This document shows, in pieces, positions 1-8,471 of a stretch of 64,000 bases of DNA; the stretch's first letter is position 1, and each line of letters opens with the position of its first letter. The position numbers and the translations under genes were made by a program. Under the pieces are notes generated by a model. That model was not told where the DNA came from. It saw only the letters and a list, made by a program, of their open reading frames with translations, and made no database searches. The stretch spans positions 1-64,000 of the forward strand of contig NZ_JAQNCS010000006.1 in NCBI RefSeq assembly GCF_049472655.1, in the 5' to 3' direction. Origin of the DNA: Deferribacter abyssi. Lineage in GTDB: Bacteria > Chrysiogenota > Deferribacteres > Deferribacterales > Deferribacteraceae.

Positions 1-182
1 TGATTTTAATAACTCTTTAAATTGTTTAATAGGTGTAAGAGGAAGTGGAAAATCAACTATCATTGAGCTATTAAGGTGGGGATTAGGACTTGAAGCTTTA
101 AAAAATAGTGATGATAAATATAAAAATTCTCTTATAAAAAATGCACTTGGAAGTGCAGGAGAGGTTGAGATAGAGATTATTG
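1..182 (+). pseudogene. AAA ATPase, internal fragment cut by IS21 insertion
   Basis: Reading from base 2, an open frame encodes a Walker A motif of the form GVRGSGKST, preceded by FNNSLNCLI and followed by IIELLRWGLGLEAL. This is the layout of the N-terminal ATP-binding region of SMC/RecF-like AAA ATPases of the AAA_23 or TrlF-associated kind. The frame runs on to 182, where the left terminus of the IS21-family element begins, and then reaches a stop inside the element at 209-211. The 5' part lies outside the window and the 3' part is not found to the right of the element. Which ATPase subfamily it was cannot be told from about 60 residues. Confidence 0.6.
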
Positions 183-276
183 TGCCTGTATCGCTGACAT
201 TCGGACAGTGATATCGTTTTTATTCGGACACCGTATCGGAAACATTCGGACACCATAGCGCTACTATTCGGACACC
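183..276. repeat. IS21 left end: four transposase-binding repeats
   Basis: Four tandem units of roughly 22 bp end in CATTCGGACA or TATTCGGACACC at about 207, 232, 254 and 276. Two matching units in opposite orientation lie at 2686-2730 at the right end. In IS21-family elements such multiple terminal repeats are bound by the IstA transposase. Confidence 0.8.
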
Positions 277-335
277 TTGAGTTAAGCGAAACTAATCTCT
301 AAACTCCCCATAAAGTAAACAAAGGGGGAGTAAAA

Positions 336-1886
336 ATGAAGAGGTTAGCTATGTCTATGGTAAAAGATGTTTTACGTTTAAGATTTCAAAATAAGTTATC
401 GTATCGGGCAATTAGCCGTTCTTTAGGAGTTCCCAAATCAACGGTATTAGATTACTGTACACGTTTTCAAATAACGGGTTTATCGATAGAAGAAGGGCTA
501 AAGCTTTTGGATAATGAGCTTGAAGATAAGCTATTCCCAGAGCGTAAAGCAAAGTCAAGAAACAACCGTCCATTACCTGATTTTGCATACATAGCTGAAG
601 AGATACGCAAAAAAGGTGTCACATGGTTACTATTATGGCAGGAATACAAAGAAAGACATCCGGAAGGTTACAACTATACTCAGTTTAAGAAATATTGCCA
701 AGATTATATTCAAAGATTATCCCCAACAATGCGTCAGATATACCATGCTGGAGAGACGATGTTTGTTGATTATTCAGGATTAACGATGAATATGGTTGAT
801 GCAAGTACAGGAGAGGAGAAAGCAGTTCAAATATTTGTAGCAGTACTTGGAGCCTCGGGTGCGGTATTTGTTCATGCGACTCCTAATCAAAAGCAGTCTT
901 CGTTTATATTGTCTCATACGTTGGCTTTTGAATATTTTGGAGGAGTTCCGAGACAAATAATTCCTGATAATTTAAAATCGGCAGTAATAAAGAATACTCG
1001 AAAAACCCTTGAATTGAATTCCAGCTATTTAGATATGGCAAGATATTACAATACAGTAATAATTCCAGCGAGACCTAACCATCCAAAGGATAAAGCGAAA
1101 GTGGAGCAGGCAGTTCAGGGGATACAGCGCTGGATATTAGCCAAATTGAGGAATAGGGTGTTTTACGGAGTAGAAGAGATAAATGCTGCTATAAAGCCTC
1201 TTATGGAGCAATACAATGAAAAAAAGATAAGGGGTATAGGTAAGAGTAGGTTTGAGCTGTTAGAGGAGTTAGAGCGTCAAGAATTGCTACCATTACCTAA
1301 GAAGCGTTACCAATATAGAGAGCACTTATTACGAATGGTTCATTTAGATTATCATGTGGAAGTTGCAGGTAATTATTATTCTGTTCCTTATCAATATATA
1401 AAATCAAAGGTTGATGTATGGTATTCCAACACTACCGTAGAAATATTTTTCAAAGGTAAATTAATATCAGTTCATCCCAGGTTATTTATTAAAGGTCAAG
1501 CTTCTACTTTGGATGAACATATGCCACCTAACCACGTATTGAGTAAAGAAAGATGGAGTCCAAAAAGAATATTTTTTTGGGCATCTAAAATAGGCTTAAA
1601 TACGACTAAGTTGATGAAAATGATAATGGAATCAAGGAATCACCCTGTAAATGCTTATAGAACCTGTATTGCGATATTAAAATTATCCGATGAATACTCT
1701 GCAAAGGAATTGGAATTAAGCTGTCAAAAAGCGATTTCAATAGGAGCGTTTACAGTAAAAAGCGTAAAAACTATCTTGAAGACCAAATCTTATCAGCAAA
1801 GACCGAAAAAAGATATCACCCCTTTAAATAAGCATGAGAATATAAGGGGTAAACAATACTACAAGGAAGAGAAGGAGGAAAAGTAA
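336..1886 (+). CDS. istA: IS21-family transposase IstA
   Basis: IstA catalyses cutting and joining of the IS21 ends. The 516-residue protein starts with a helix-turn-helix region (about residues 20-45, with SYRAISRSLGVPKSTV), followed by a retroviral-integrase-type DDE core. The catalytic triad is visible as D145 (FVDYSG), D211 (IIPDNLKSAV) and E257 (KAKVEQAV). Length and motif order are normal for an intact IstA. The start follows the good ribosome site GGGGGAG. The stop codon TAA shares its last base with the ATG of istB, so the two are translationally coupled. Nothing suggests inactivation. Confidence 0.93.
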   Translation: MKRLAMSMVKDVLRLRFQNKLSYRAISRSLGVPKSTVLDYCTRFQITGLSIEEGLKLLDNELEDKLFPERKAKSRNNRPLPDFAYIAEEIRKKGVTWLLLWQEYKERHPEGYNYTQFKKYCQDYIQRLSPTMRQIYHAGETMFVDYSGLTMNMVDASTGEEKAVQIFVAVLGASGAVFVHATPNQKQSSFILSHTLAFEYFGGVPRQIIPDNLKSAVIKNTRKTLELNSSYLDMARYYNTVIIPARPNHPKDKAKVEQAVQGIQRWILAKLRNRVFYGVEEINAAIKPLMEQYNEKKIRGIGKSRFELLEELERQELLPLPKKRYQYREHLLRMVHLDYHVEVAGNYYSVPYQYIKSKVDVWYSNTTVEIFFKGKLISVHPRLFIKGQASTLDEHMPPNHVLSKERWSPKRIFFWASKIGLNTTKLMKMIMESRNHPVNAYRTCIAILKLSDEYSAKELELSCQKAISIGAFTVKSVKTILKTKSYQQRPKKDITPLNKHENIRGKQYYKEEKEEK

Positions 1887-2623
1887 TGGAACTTGATAAT
1901 CTTTTATCACAATTAAGTTTAAAAGGGTTTAGTGCTGCACTTAGCAAACAACAAGAAAACCCAGTTTACAACGAAATGCCCTTTGAAGAAAGATTAATTC
2001 AGTTACTTCAAGCCGAACTATCGGAAAGGCTGAATCGAAAGATTAAAAGGAACTTGGCTGCCGCAAAACTGAAAGAGAAGATGGCAAGGGTGGAAGATAT
2101 CGATTACGGTATTCAACGGGGATTGAATAAAAGTATAATGACTTCTCTGATAGGAGGTGATTATTTGAGAAGAAAACAGAACATAATTATTACTGGGCCT
2201 ACTGGTACGGGTAAGAGCTATATAGCTCAAGCACTGGCAAACAGAGCAATTCTTGATGGTTATACTGCGAGATATTACAGGGTTCCCAGATTAATGGAAG
2301 AATTAAAACTGGCAAGGTTAGAAGGTGATTATATAAAAATGCTTTCCCGTCTTGCAAGGTTTAATCTTCTCATTTTAGATGATTTTGGTATCAGTGCGTT
2401 TGAGGCTGATGAAGCTAATGATTTATTAGAAGTAATAGAGGATAGAGTTGGTGTGAATTCAACAATAGTTACTTCTCAATTACCAATTGATAACTGGTAT
2501 GATTGTCTAAAGAATGCCACTGTGGCAAATGCAATACTTGACAGATTGGTACATAGCAGTCATAAGATAAAACTTAGCGGAGAAAGTGTTAGGAAACTGA
2601 AATCAGAGGAGAATATAGTTTAG
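1886..2623 (+). CDS. istB: IS21-family helper ATPase IstB
   Basis: IstB is the DnaA/DnaC-like AAA+ ATPase that forms the target complex with IstA. The 245-residue protein has Walker A at 104-111 (GPTGTGKS) and Walker B at 161-166 (LLILDD), with the sensor-region residues TSQLP following. It overlaps istA by one base in a TAATG junction. The length is normal, and about 110 bp separate its stop from the right end of the element. Confidence 0.93.
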   Translation: MELDNLLSQLSLKGFSAALSKQQENPVYNEMPFEERLIQLLQAELSERLNRKIKRNLAAAKLKEKMARVEDIDYGIQRGLNKSIMTSLIGGDYLRRKQNIIITGPTGTGKSYIAQALANRAILDGYTARYYRVPRLMEELKLARLEGDYIKMLSRLARFNLLILDDFGISAFEADEANDLLEVIEDRVGVNSTIVTSQLPIDNWYDCLKNATVANAILDRLVHSSHKIKLSGESVRKLKSEENIV

Positions 2624-2732
2624 TGATACTAAAAAATACCGTGAGGTTAGTTTTGCATAGAAGGGGTCTTAAAATTAGTGTCTAAAGTGTCCGATAGCGA
2701 TACGGGTGTCCGAATAAAGCGATACGGGCAAA

Positions 2733-3955
2733 ATGAAAGTTTTACAAATTAATATAGATTATAAGCAGGGAAGTACAGGTAATATAGTGTGTAATATACA
2801 TAATCTTTTAAGAAAGAGTGGATTTGAAAGTTTTGTCGCTTATGGTAGGGGAGATTGGGATGAAGATAATGTGATTAAAATTTCAAATAAATTTGATTTT
2901 TATTTACATGCCTTAGGAACAAGAGTTTTTGATAGACATGGATTGTTTTCTACAAGTGTAACAAAAAATTTTATTGAAAAAATAGATAAATTAGATATTG
3001 ATGTTTTTCATTTACACAATATTCATGGTTATTATATCAATTATAAAATATTATTTGATTATTTAAAGAAAAAAACAAACCTGTTGTATGGACTTTTCAT
3101 GATTGTTGGGCTTTTACAGGTCATTGTAGTCATTATGAATATGTAGGATGCGATAAGTGGCAAAATCATTGCAATAATTGTCCACAAAAAAATCGTTATC
3201 CTAAAAGTGTATTATTTGATTATTCTTATAATAATTTTGAGCTTAAAAAAAAGTATTTTACAGGTATAAAAAATTTAATAATTATAACTCCTTCAAATTG
3301 GCTAAAAAATGAAGTTAAAAAAAGTTTTTTTAAAAATTATGATATTCAAGTTATTTATAATGGTATAGATTTAGAAGTTTTTAAACCAAGAAAAAGTGAT
3401 TTTAGAAAAAAGTTTAATATTGAGAATAAATTTATTATTTTAGGAGTTGCAAATGTTTGGGTGCAAAGAAAAGGATTTGATTATTTTATTAAGTTATCTC
3501 AAAGATTGAGTGATGATGAAGTAATAGTTTTAGTAGGGCTTAATGATAAGCAGTTAAAACTTTTACCAAAAAATGTAATTGGAATTAAAAGGACGAGCAA
3601 ATTTGAAGAATTAGTAGAAATTTATAGTAGTGCTGATGTTTTTGTCAATCCTACATTAGAGGATAATTTTCCAACTACAAATATAGAAAGTTTAGCTTGT
3701 GGAACTCCTGTGATAACTTTTGATAGTGGAGGAAGTCCTGAATGTTTAGATGAAAAATGTGGCTATGTTATTAAAAAAGGGGATTTTAAAGAGTTGTATA
3801 AAAAAATCTTAGAAGTTAAGAAACAAGGTAAAAATTATTTTAGTGAGTTTTGTATAAAACAAAGTAAGAAATTTGATAAAAATAAAAGATTTGAAGAATA
3901 TATAAATTTATATAGGGAAATATATGAAAGTTTCAATAATAACAGTAGTTTATAA
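2733..3955 (+). pseudogene. GT4-family glycosyltransferase, frameshifted
   Basis: The first frame encodes a GT4 N-terminus (MKVLQINIDYKQGSTGNI, then DVFHLHNIHGYYIN near residue 95) up to about 3080, where it shifts. The continuation in another frame reads KPVVWTFHDCWAFTGHCSHY and runs to 3955. That part carries the C-terminal GT4 signature SADVFVNPTLEDNFPTTNIE and SLACGTPVITFDSGGSPE. The shift lies at an A-rich run (3065-3083) and would be repaired by one base, so either a true inactivating indel or a sequencing error is possible. The ATG lies 3 bp beyond the IS21 end, so the native promoter and ribosome site are gone. It probably added a sugar to a surface polysaccharide. Confidence 0.82.
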
Positions 3956-4026
3956 CAATAAAGATACAATAAAAGATGCAATAGAATCAGTTTTAAGTCA
4001 AACTTATAAAAATATTGAGTATATCA
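3924..4026 (+). repeat. 103-bp perfect direct repeat, copy 1 (truncated GT2 start)
   Basis: These 103 bases are identical to 6364-6466, the first 103 bases of the intact GT2 gene. The copy begins at an ATG inside the end of the GT4 gene (GT4 stop at 3953-3955). After 4026 the GT2 reading frame continues into unrelated sequence and stops about 14 codons later. The overlap suggests that GT4 and GT2 were once adjacent and overlapping, and that 2.4 kb has since been placed between them. Confidence 0.95.
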
Positions 4027-4103
4027 AATTATTTGTTATTAAATTTGGTGAAGGAGTTATTAGATGATACTTTCTTATGTTATAATTTTACAGACACAAA
4101 ATT

Positions 4104-4583
4104 TTGGATATGTCTACTATTGTAGCTACAGGTTGTAAGAGAACAATAATAGATAGTCAACAAGAATATGTAAATAGATATTTATATTCAGCAATAGACC
4201 CAATTAATGGAGGTAATTATCATATGTATAAAATGCCTGATGTAAATACATTAACAACAAAAACTTTTTTAGATGAATTAAAAGAGTATTTTAAAGATTA
4301 TCATTTAATAATAGTTTGGGATAATGCTTCATTTCATAAAAGCAAGAAATTAGAAGATGAAGATTTAACAATAATCTTTTTACCATCATATTCTCCAGAG
4401 TTAAATCCAGTTGAAAGATTTTATGGAGAAATAAGAAAAGTTACAGCAAATCAAATATTTGAAAGTATTGAAAATCAAGAAAAATTAATTGATAAAGCCT
4501 TAACAAATTATATGTTAGATAAAGAAAGTGTTAAAAAACTTTGTGGATATGATTGGATTATTCAATCATGGAATTCTATGTAA
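4104..4583 (+). pseudogene. IS630-family transposase, C-terminal catalytic part
   Basis: About 160 residues of a DDE_3-type transposase are open from a possible TTG at 4104. The second catalytic aspartate is in IIVWDNASFHKS and the glutamate in SPELNPVERFYGEIRK, both diagnostic of IS630/Tc1-like enzymes. An aspartate near the frame start (LDMSTI) may correspond to the first catalytic residue. The N-terminal DNA-binding half is absent: a stop lies in frame at 4083 and upstream is the truncated GT2 copy. I could not identify terminal inverted repeats or a TA duplication, so this is a remnant rather than an active element. Confidence 0.75.
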
Positions 4584-4629
4584 GAAATACTCTTGGGTTT
4601 GATATAAATATTTAGAAAGGGAGGTTAAA

Positions 4630-6363
4630 ATGTATATTTTAGGATTAAACACATATCATGGTGATAGTAGTGCATGTATTTTTAAAGATGGTGAATTGAT
4701 AGCTGCAATAGAAGAAGAAAGAATTAGAAGAATTAAGCATTGGGCTGGATTTCCAAGTGAAGCTATTAAGTTTTGTTTAGATGAACTTGGAATTGGAATA
4801 GAAGATGTGGATTATATTGCAATTTCAAGAGACCCATCAGCAAGTTTGTATAAAAAAATAACTCATAGTGTAAAAAATCTTGTGAGTTTTAAAGCTATAA
4901 AAGACAGGTTGGCAAATACAAAAAAAGTGGCTTCTATAAAAGAGGAGTTATCAAAAGTTTTTGGAATTGATGAAGAAAAAATCAAAGCAGAAATTGTAAA
5001 TGTTGAACATCATAGAGCGCATATGGCAAGTGCATTTTTTGCAAGTCCATATGAAGAGAGTGCCATATTATCTATCGATGGTTTTGGTGATTTTACTTCT
5101 ACAATGATAGGAGTTGGAAAAGGTAATAAAATAGAAATTTTTGATCGGGTAATATATCCACATTCATTGGGAGTTTTTTATACTACATTTACACAGTTTT
5201 TAGGGTTTATGAATTATGGTGATGAATACAAAGTCATGGGACTTAGTCCTTATGGAAAAGAAGATAAAGAAATTATGAAAAAGTTAAAAGATGTAATCAT
5301 TTTAAAAGACAATGGTTTATTTGAAATTAATAAAAGATATTTTAGACATCCAAAAGAGGGTGTTAGTATGAGTTGGGAAAATGGTATACCATATATTGAG
5401 CCTCTTTATAGTGAATATTTAATAGAAGTTTTTGGTGCACCAAGAAAAAAAGATGAAGAATTAACAGAATATCATAAAAATTTAGCTTATGGTATTCAAA
5501 AAATTACAGAAGAGACTATTTTTCATATTTTAAATCATTTGCAAAAAAGAACCGGTCTTAAAAATATATGTATAGCAGGAGGTGTTGCACAAAATTCTGT
5601 AGCTAATGGTAAGATAACTGATAATACTCCTTTTGAAAATGTATATATTCCATCAGCAGGACATGATGCGGGGACAGCTATTGGAAGTGCATTATGGCTT
5701 TATAATCAAATAAAAGATAATCCAAGAATTAAGCCACAAAAGCATAGTTATTTTGGAAGTAAGTTTAGTGATGAAGAAATAGAAAGATTTTGCAAAGATA
5801 ATGGTATTCCTTATAAAAAATATAGCGATGAGGAATTATTTGAGTTAGTTACTGATTGTCTGATTGATGGTGGTGTAGTAGGATGGTTTCAAGGTAGAGC
5901 AGAATTTGGTCCAAGAGCACTTGGACATAGAAGTATTATAGCTGATCCAAGAAGAGCAGATGCAAAAGAAATTTTAAATCTTAAAATAAAAAAAAGAGAA
6001 CCATTTAGACCATTTGCTCCGTCTATTTTGAAAGAGTATGTAGCTGAATGGTTTGAAAAAGTTGATGAAGTGCCTTTTATGGAAAAAGTATTTAAATTTA
6101 AAGAAGAAAAAAGAAAATTAGTTCCAGCAGTTGTCCATGTAGATGGGACTGGAAGACTTCAAACTGTAGATAAAGAAGTTGAACCAAAATATTATGCTTT
6201 AATTGAAACTTTTTATAAAAAAACAGGAGTGCCAATTATTTTAAATACATCTTTTAATGAAAATGAACCAATAGTAAATACTCCAAAAGAAGCCTATGAT
6301 TGTTTTTACAGAACAAAAATGGATATGTTAGTTATGGGAAATATTGTTGTTACAGAGAGATAA
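4630..6363 (+). CDS. NodU/CmcH-family carbamoyltransferase
   Basis: Members of this family transfer a carbamoyl group from carbamoyl phosphate, through a carbamoyl-adenylate, to hydroxyl groups of sugars or antibiotics. The 577-residue protein has the N-terminal ASKHA-fold domain, starting MYILGLNTYHGDSSA with the metal-site HHRAHMA near residue 127. The C-terminal YrdC-like domain carries GRAEFGPRALGHRSI near 420 and PFRPFAPSI near 457. Length is normal. A strong site (GGGAGG) precedes the ATG. Given the glycosyltransferases on both sides, O-carbamoylation of a surface glycan sugar is the likely job. It sits inside the segment bracketed by the 103-bp direct repeat, which suggests a late arrival. 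Confidence 0.88.
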   Translation: MYILGLNTYHGDSSACIFKDGELIAAIEEERIRRIKHWAGFPSEAIKFCLDELGIGIEDVDYIAISRDPSASLYKKITHSVKNLVSFKAIKDRLANTKKVASIKEELSKVFGIDEEKIKAEIVNVEHHRAHMASAFFASPYEESAILSIDGFGDFTSTMIGVGKGNKIEIFDRVIYPHSLGVFYTTFTQFLGFMNYGDEYKVMGLSPYGKEDKEIMKKLKDVIILKDNGLFEINKRYFRHPKEGVSMSWENGIPYIEPLYSEYLIEVFGAPRKKDEELTEYHKNLAYGIQKITEETIFHILNHLQKRTGLKNICIAGGVAQNSVANGKITDNTPFENVYIPSAGHDAGTAIGSALWLYNQIKDNPRIKPQKHSYFGSKFSDEEIERFCKDNGIPYKKYSDEELFELVTDCLIDGGVVGWFQGRAEFGPRALGHRSIIADPRRADAKEILNLKIKKREPFRPFAPSILKEYVAEWFEKVDEVPFMEKVFKFKEEKRKLVPAVVHVDGTGRLQTVDKEVEPKYYALIETFYKKTGVPIILNTSFNENEPIVNTPKEAYDCFYRTKMDMLVMGNIVVTER

Positions 6364-6466
6364 ATGAAAGTTTCAATAATAACAGTAGTTTATAACAATA
6401 AAGATACAATAAAAGATGCAATAGAATCAGTTTTAAGTCAAACTTATAAAAATATTGAGTATATCA
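6364..6466 (+). repeat. 103-bp perfect direct repeat, copy 2 (intact GT2 start)
   Basis: Identical to 3924-4026 with an offset of exactly 2440 bp. Recombination between the copies would delete the transposase remnant and the carbamoyltransferase and restore an overlapping GT4-GT2 gene pair. Confidence 0.95.
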
Positions 6467-7107
6467 TAATTGATGGGGCTTCAACTGATGGGACAGTTGA
6501 TATTATAAGAAATTATGGCGATAAAATAGATAAGTTTATAAGTGAAAAAGATAACGGTATTTATGATGCAATGAATAAAGGTATAAAATTAGCAAGTGGT
6601 GATATAGTAGGAATTTTAAATAGTGATGATTTTTATGTAGATAATAGAGTTATTGAAAAAGTTGTTGATGTGTTTGAAAATAATAATTGTGATAGTTTAT
6701 ATGGAGATTTAGTTTATGTTAATAAAGACAATATAGACAAAATTGTTAGATATTGGAAATCAAGAGAATACAAAGAAGGACTTTTTAAAAAAGGATGGCA
6801 TCCAGCCCATCCTACTTTTTTTGTAAAAAGAGAAGTGTATGAGAAATATGGAATGTTTAATCTTGATTTTAAAATTGCAGCAGATTATGAATTGATGCTT
6901 AGATTTTTAGAAAAGTATAAAATTACTACTGCTTATTTACCTGAAGTTATGGTTAAAATGAGAGTAGGAGGAGAAAGTAATAGGAGTATTAAAAATATTA
7001 TAAGAGCAAATATTGAATGTTATAAGGCATGGAAGATTAATAAATTACAACCTCCACTCTTATTGGGTATCAAAAAACCTTTATCTAAAATTTTTCAATA
7101 TTTCTAA
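6364..7107 (+). CDS. GT2-family glycosyltransferase
   Basis: This 247-residue GT-A-fold enzyme starts MKVSIITVVYNNKDTIKDAI, the typical nucleotide-sugar-binding strand of GT2 enzymes. It carries IIDGASTDGTVDII near residue 35, SEKDNGIYDAMNKG near 60 and the DXD-like LNSDDF near 85. HPAHPTFFVKREVYEKYG near 146 is typical of WcaA-like and colanic-acid-type transferases. The ATG touches the TAA of the carbamoyltransferase gene, so translation is probably coupled. Its first 103 bases are duplicated perfectly at 3924-4026. The sugar donor cannot be predicted. It is likely cytoplasmic and builds a lipid-linked glycan. Confidence 0.88.
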   Translation: MKVSIITVVYNNKDTIKDAIESVLSQTYKNIEYIIIDGASTDGTVDIIRNYGDKIDKFISEKDNGIYDAMNKGIKLASGDIVGILNSDDFYVDNRVIEKVVDVFENNNCDSLYGDLVYVNKDNIDKIVRYWKSREYKEGLFKKGWHPAHPTFFVKREVYEKYGMFNLDFKIAADYELMLRFLEKYKITTAYLPEVMVKMRVGGESNRSIKNIIRANIECYKAWKINKLQPPLLLGIKKPLSKIFQYF

Positions 7108-7170
7108 TGCTTAATAGGTTAGGACATAATAGTAGGTTTACAATAATTTAAAATAAAAAATGTGTTTGGT

Positions 7171-7305
7171 ATGAAGCAAAGTGTCAGTTTTGAAGAAGGT
7201 TTGAGCAAGACAGTGGACTGGTATATAGAAAATCAAGAATGGGTAAGGAATATGAAATCTGGAGAGTATATGAAATGGATAAATAAAAATTATGGAATGC
7301 GTTAG
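7171..7305 (+). pseudogene. dTDP-glucose 4,6-dehydratase (RfbB), C-terminal remnant
   Basis: The 44 codons before the stop at 7303-7305 encode FEEGLSKTVDWYIENQEWV followed by KSGEYMKWINKNYG. This is the conserved C-terminal tail of RfbB/RmlB, the NAD-dependent dehydratase of dTDP-sugar synthesis. Nothing matching the catalytic Rossmann domain lies upstream; the GT2 gene ends only 64 bp before. The remnant shows that a dTDP-rhamnose or related sugar locus was once here. Immediately after its stop a tract of degenerate repeats begins. Confidence 0.82.
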
Positions 7306-7310
7306 AAGGG

Positions 7311-7348
7311 GAATCGGAAATCGTGAATCGTGAATCGGGAAACGTGAG
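7311..7348. repeat. Type-A degenerate tandem repeat tract (GAATCGTG units)
   Basis: A short run of units related to GAATCGTGAATCGTGAATCG. It begins six bases after the stop of the rfbB remnant and leads into the duplicated S23 unit. The same repeat type recurs at 13132-13298, 14591-14684, 15875-15990 and 17275-17378. Confidence 0.8.
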
Positions 7349-7842
7349 AGGTTATAGATAGAAGTTGTAAGGGTTGTAGAGGTGGTAAAAGTTGTAGATG
7401 GTGTAGAGGGTGAAGGATGGGTAATGGATGGAAAAATTTGATAGTGTGGCAGAAAAGCCATGATATAGTATTAGAGATTTACAAATTGACAAAAGACTTT
7501 CCAAATTCAGAAACTTATTCCTTAGTGGATCAAATCAAAAGGGCAGCCTATTCAGTGCCTGCCAATATCGTAGAAGGCCATTCAAAAAATACAAAAAAGG
7601 AATTTTTAAGATATCTTTTTATTGCTCGTGGTTCTTTGGAAGAGCTAAGATACTTCCTTTTACTTTCAAGAGATTTAGGTTATATAACCGATATAAATTA
7701 TGAATATTTTGAAGATAAATTAACAGAAATAAGCTATCTTCTCAACTAACTCATCAAATCCCTAACCTCTACAACCTCTAAAACCTCTAAACCCTCTAAA
7801 GCTTCTATACCTTCTACAACATCTTAAGAAAGTTAGAACGTT
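7343..7842 (+). repeat. S23-gene repeat unit, copy 1 (about 500 bp)
   Basis: The whole segment from CGTGAGAGGTTAT to AGAAAGTTAGAACGTT recurs with a few substitutions and one 18-bp length difference at 11367-11848. It contains a four-helix-bundle gene. On its left are units of the GTTGTAGAGGTTGTAAG type, and on its right the complementary CCTCTACAACCTCTAAAAC type, so the unit has long, imperfect inverted ends. Confidence 0.85.
7417..7749 (+). CDS. S23/four-helix-bundle protein, copy 1, shortened
   Basis: This 110-residue protein belongs to the 23S rRNA-intervening-sequence (S23, PF05635) family of small four-helix-bundle proteins related to Avd. The family signature is visible as LIVWQKSHDIVLEIYKLTKD, DQIKRAAYSVPANIVEGHSK and FIARGSLEELRYFLLLSRDL. 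It is nearly identical to the copy at 11441-11833 but ends 20 residues earlier, because AACCAG has become AACTAA. The core helices are present, so it could still fold. The biochemical role of the family is not established, and here it is not inside an rRNA gene. Confidence 0.82.
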   Translation: MGNGWKNLIVWQKSHDIVLEIYKLTKDFPNSETYSLVDQIKRAAYSVPANIVEGHSKNTKKEFLRYLFIARGSLEELRYFLLLSRDLGYITDINYEYFEDKLTEISYLLN

Positions 7843-8252
7843 TATTTAAAAATTTTAATGCAGAATTGAGGGTATTGCACAGTATAAAACGTCTCAAGTA
7901 TATAACTTTATGGTAAATAAAAGATCATTTTGTCGCTATCGCTTTTCGCAGGCGGCCCCTTCTTGTTATTATGAGTGAATCGAAAATAGTCTCTTTATTA
8001 CCAAAGTGCTAAACATTTAGTAATGGTCCCGCAGTATTTGTTTATCTGTTGTGCAACATAGTTAGGTATAATGTTTTGAGAAAAATAAACGATTAAAAAA
8101 ATGTAATAGTGGAAAAAATAAATTTTATAAATTTTGCATGACTCTTGTTACAATCTTGACAGATAGAAAATAATAGACAATATTGAAAATTAGATGGAAA
8201 TAAATGAAGTAAAACGGAATAGAATTAAAATCTTTTAAAGGAGGCATTTTAC
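7843..8252. other. 410-bp intergenic region
   Basis: No credible gene is visible. An imperfect inverted pair (GGTAAATAAAAGA near 7910 and TCTCTTTATTACC near 7990) brackets a GC-richer island around 7950, and a short palindrome TGTTGTGCAACA lies near 8047. I could not assign either to a known element. The right end holds the promoter of the toxin-antitoxin operon at 8156-8184 and the ribosome site AAGGAGG just before 8253. Confidence 0.5.
8156..8184 (+). promoter_or_regulatory. Promoter of the PIN toxin-antitoxin operon
   Basis: A perfect -35 box TTGACA at 8156-8161 is followed after 17 bp by AATATT at 8179-8184. It lies about 70 bp before the antitoxin start. The -10 match is modest, so the exact -10 may be shifted. 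Confidence 0.55.
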
Positions 8253-8471
8253 ATGCCAGCGGTAATAAAAATAGATATAAACCAGATTAAAGACTTGATA
8301 TGCCAATTGAGTGCTGAAGAAAGGAAAGAGCTTGCCAAATATTTAGATGACTTAACATTAGAAAAGCGCTTTATGGATTTTATAAATAAAAAGAAAAATA
8401 TACCTTTGACAATAGAAGATATTACTGAAGAAGTAGAGAAAGAAAGGGAAAAGAGGTATATTTGCGAGTAG
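8253..8471 (+). CDS. Putative antitoxin of a PIN-domain TA pair
   Basis: This 72-residue protein is short, charged and predicted helical, with LICQLSAEERKELAKYLDD in the middle and a lysine/glutamate-rich tail. I do not recognise a named antitoxin family with certainty. Size, a strong ribosome site (AAGGAGG) and a 10-bp overlap with a following PIN-domain gene make antitoxin the best reading. Such proteins usually bind the toxin through the C-terminal part and the operon promoter through the N-terminal part. Confidence 0.7.
   Translation: MPAVIKIDINQIKDLICQLSAEERKELAKYLDDLTLEKRFMDFINKKKNIPLTIEDITEEVEKEREKRYICE

Larger units (their letters stand above)
183..2730 (+). mobile_element. IS21-family insertion sequence, complete
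   Basis: The element is about 2.55 kb and carries istA and istB in the usual order. Its ends are inverted: the left end reads TGCCTGTATCGCTGACATTC and the right end, read inward on the minus strand, reads TGCCCGTATCGCTTTATTCG. Both start with TG, as is usual for IS21 termini. Further inside there are repeated about 22-bp units containing ATTCGGACA, four on the left and two on the right, as expected for the multiple transposase binding sites of this family. I see no target-site duplication: the bases outside the two ends differ, and the gene cut on the left does not resume on the right. Confidence 0.92.

Noticed and set aside
3060..3090. Programmed ribosomal frameshift in the GT4 gene
   Set aside because: The run lacks a typical slippery heptamer followed by a stable stem or an upstream Shine-Dalgarno-like stimulator, and GT4 genes are not known for it; an indel is simpler.
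4027..4103. N-terminal half of the IS630 transposase
   Set aside because: Translation in all plus-strand frames gives no convincing helix-turn-helix, and stops interrupt each frame.
7138..7461. Open frame on the minus strand (107 codons)
   Set aside because: It is created by low-complexity repeats and lies over the rfbB remnant and the start of the S23 gene; its composition is serine/threonine/histidine-rich nonsense.
7900..8010. Imperfect inverted pair GGTAAATAAA...TTTATTACC as a miniature transposable element
   Set aside because: The arms match only partly, there is no target duplication and no second copy in the window.
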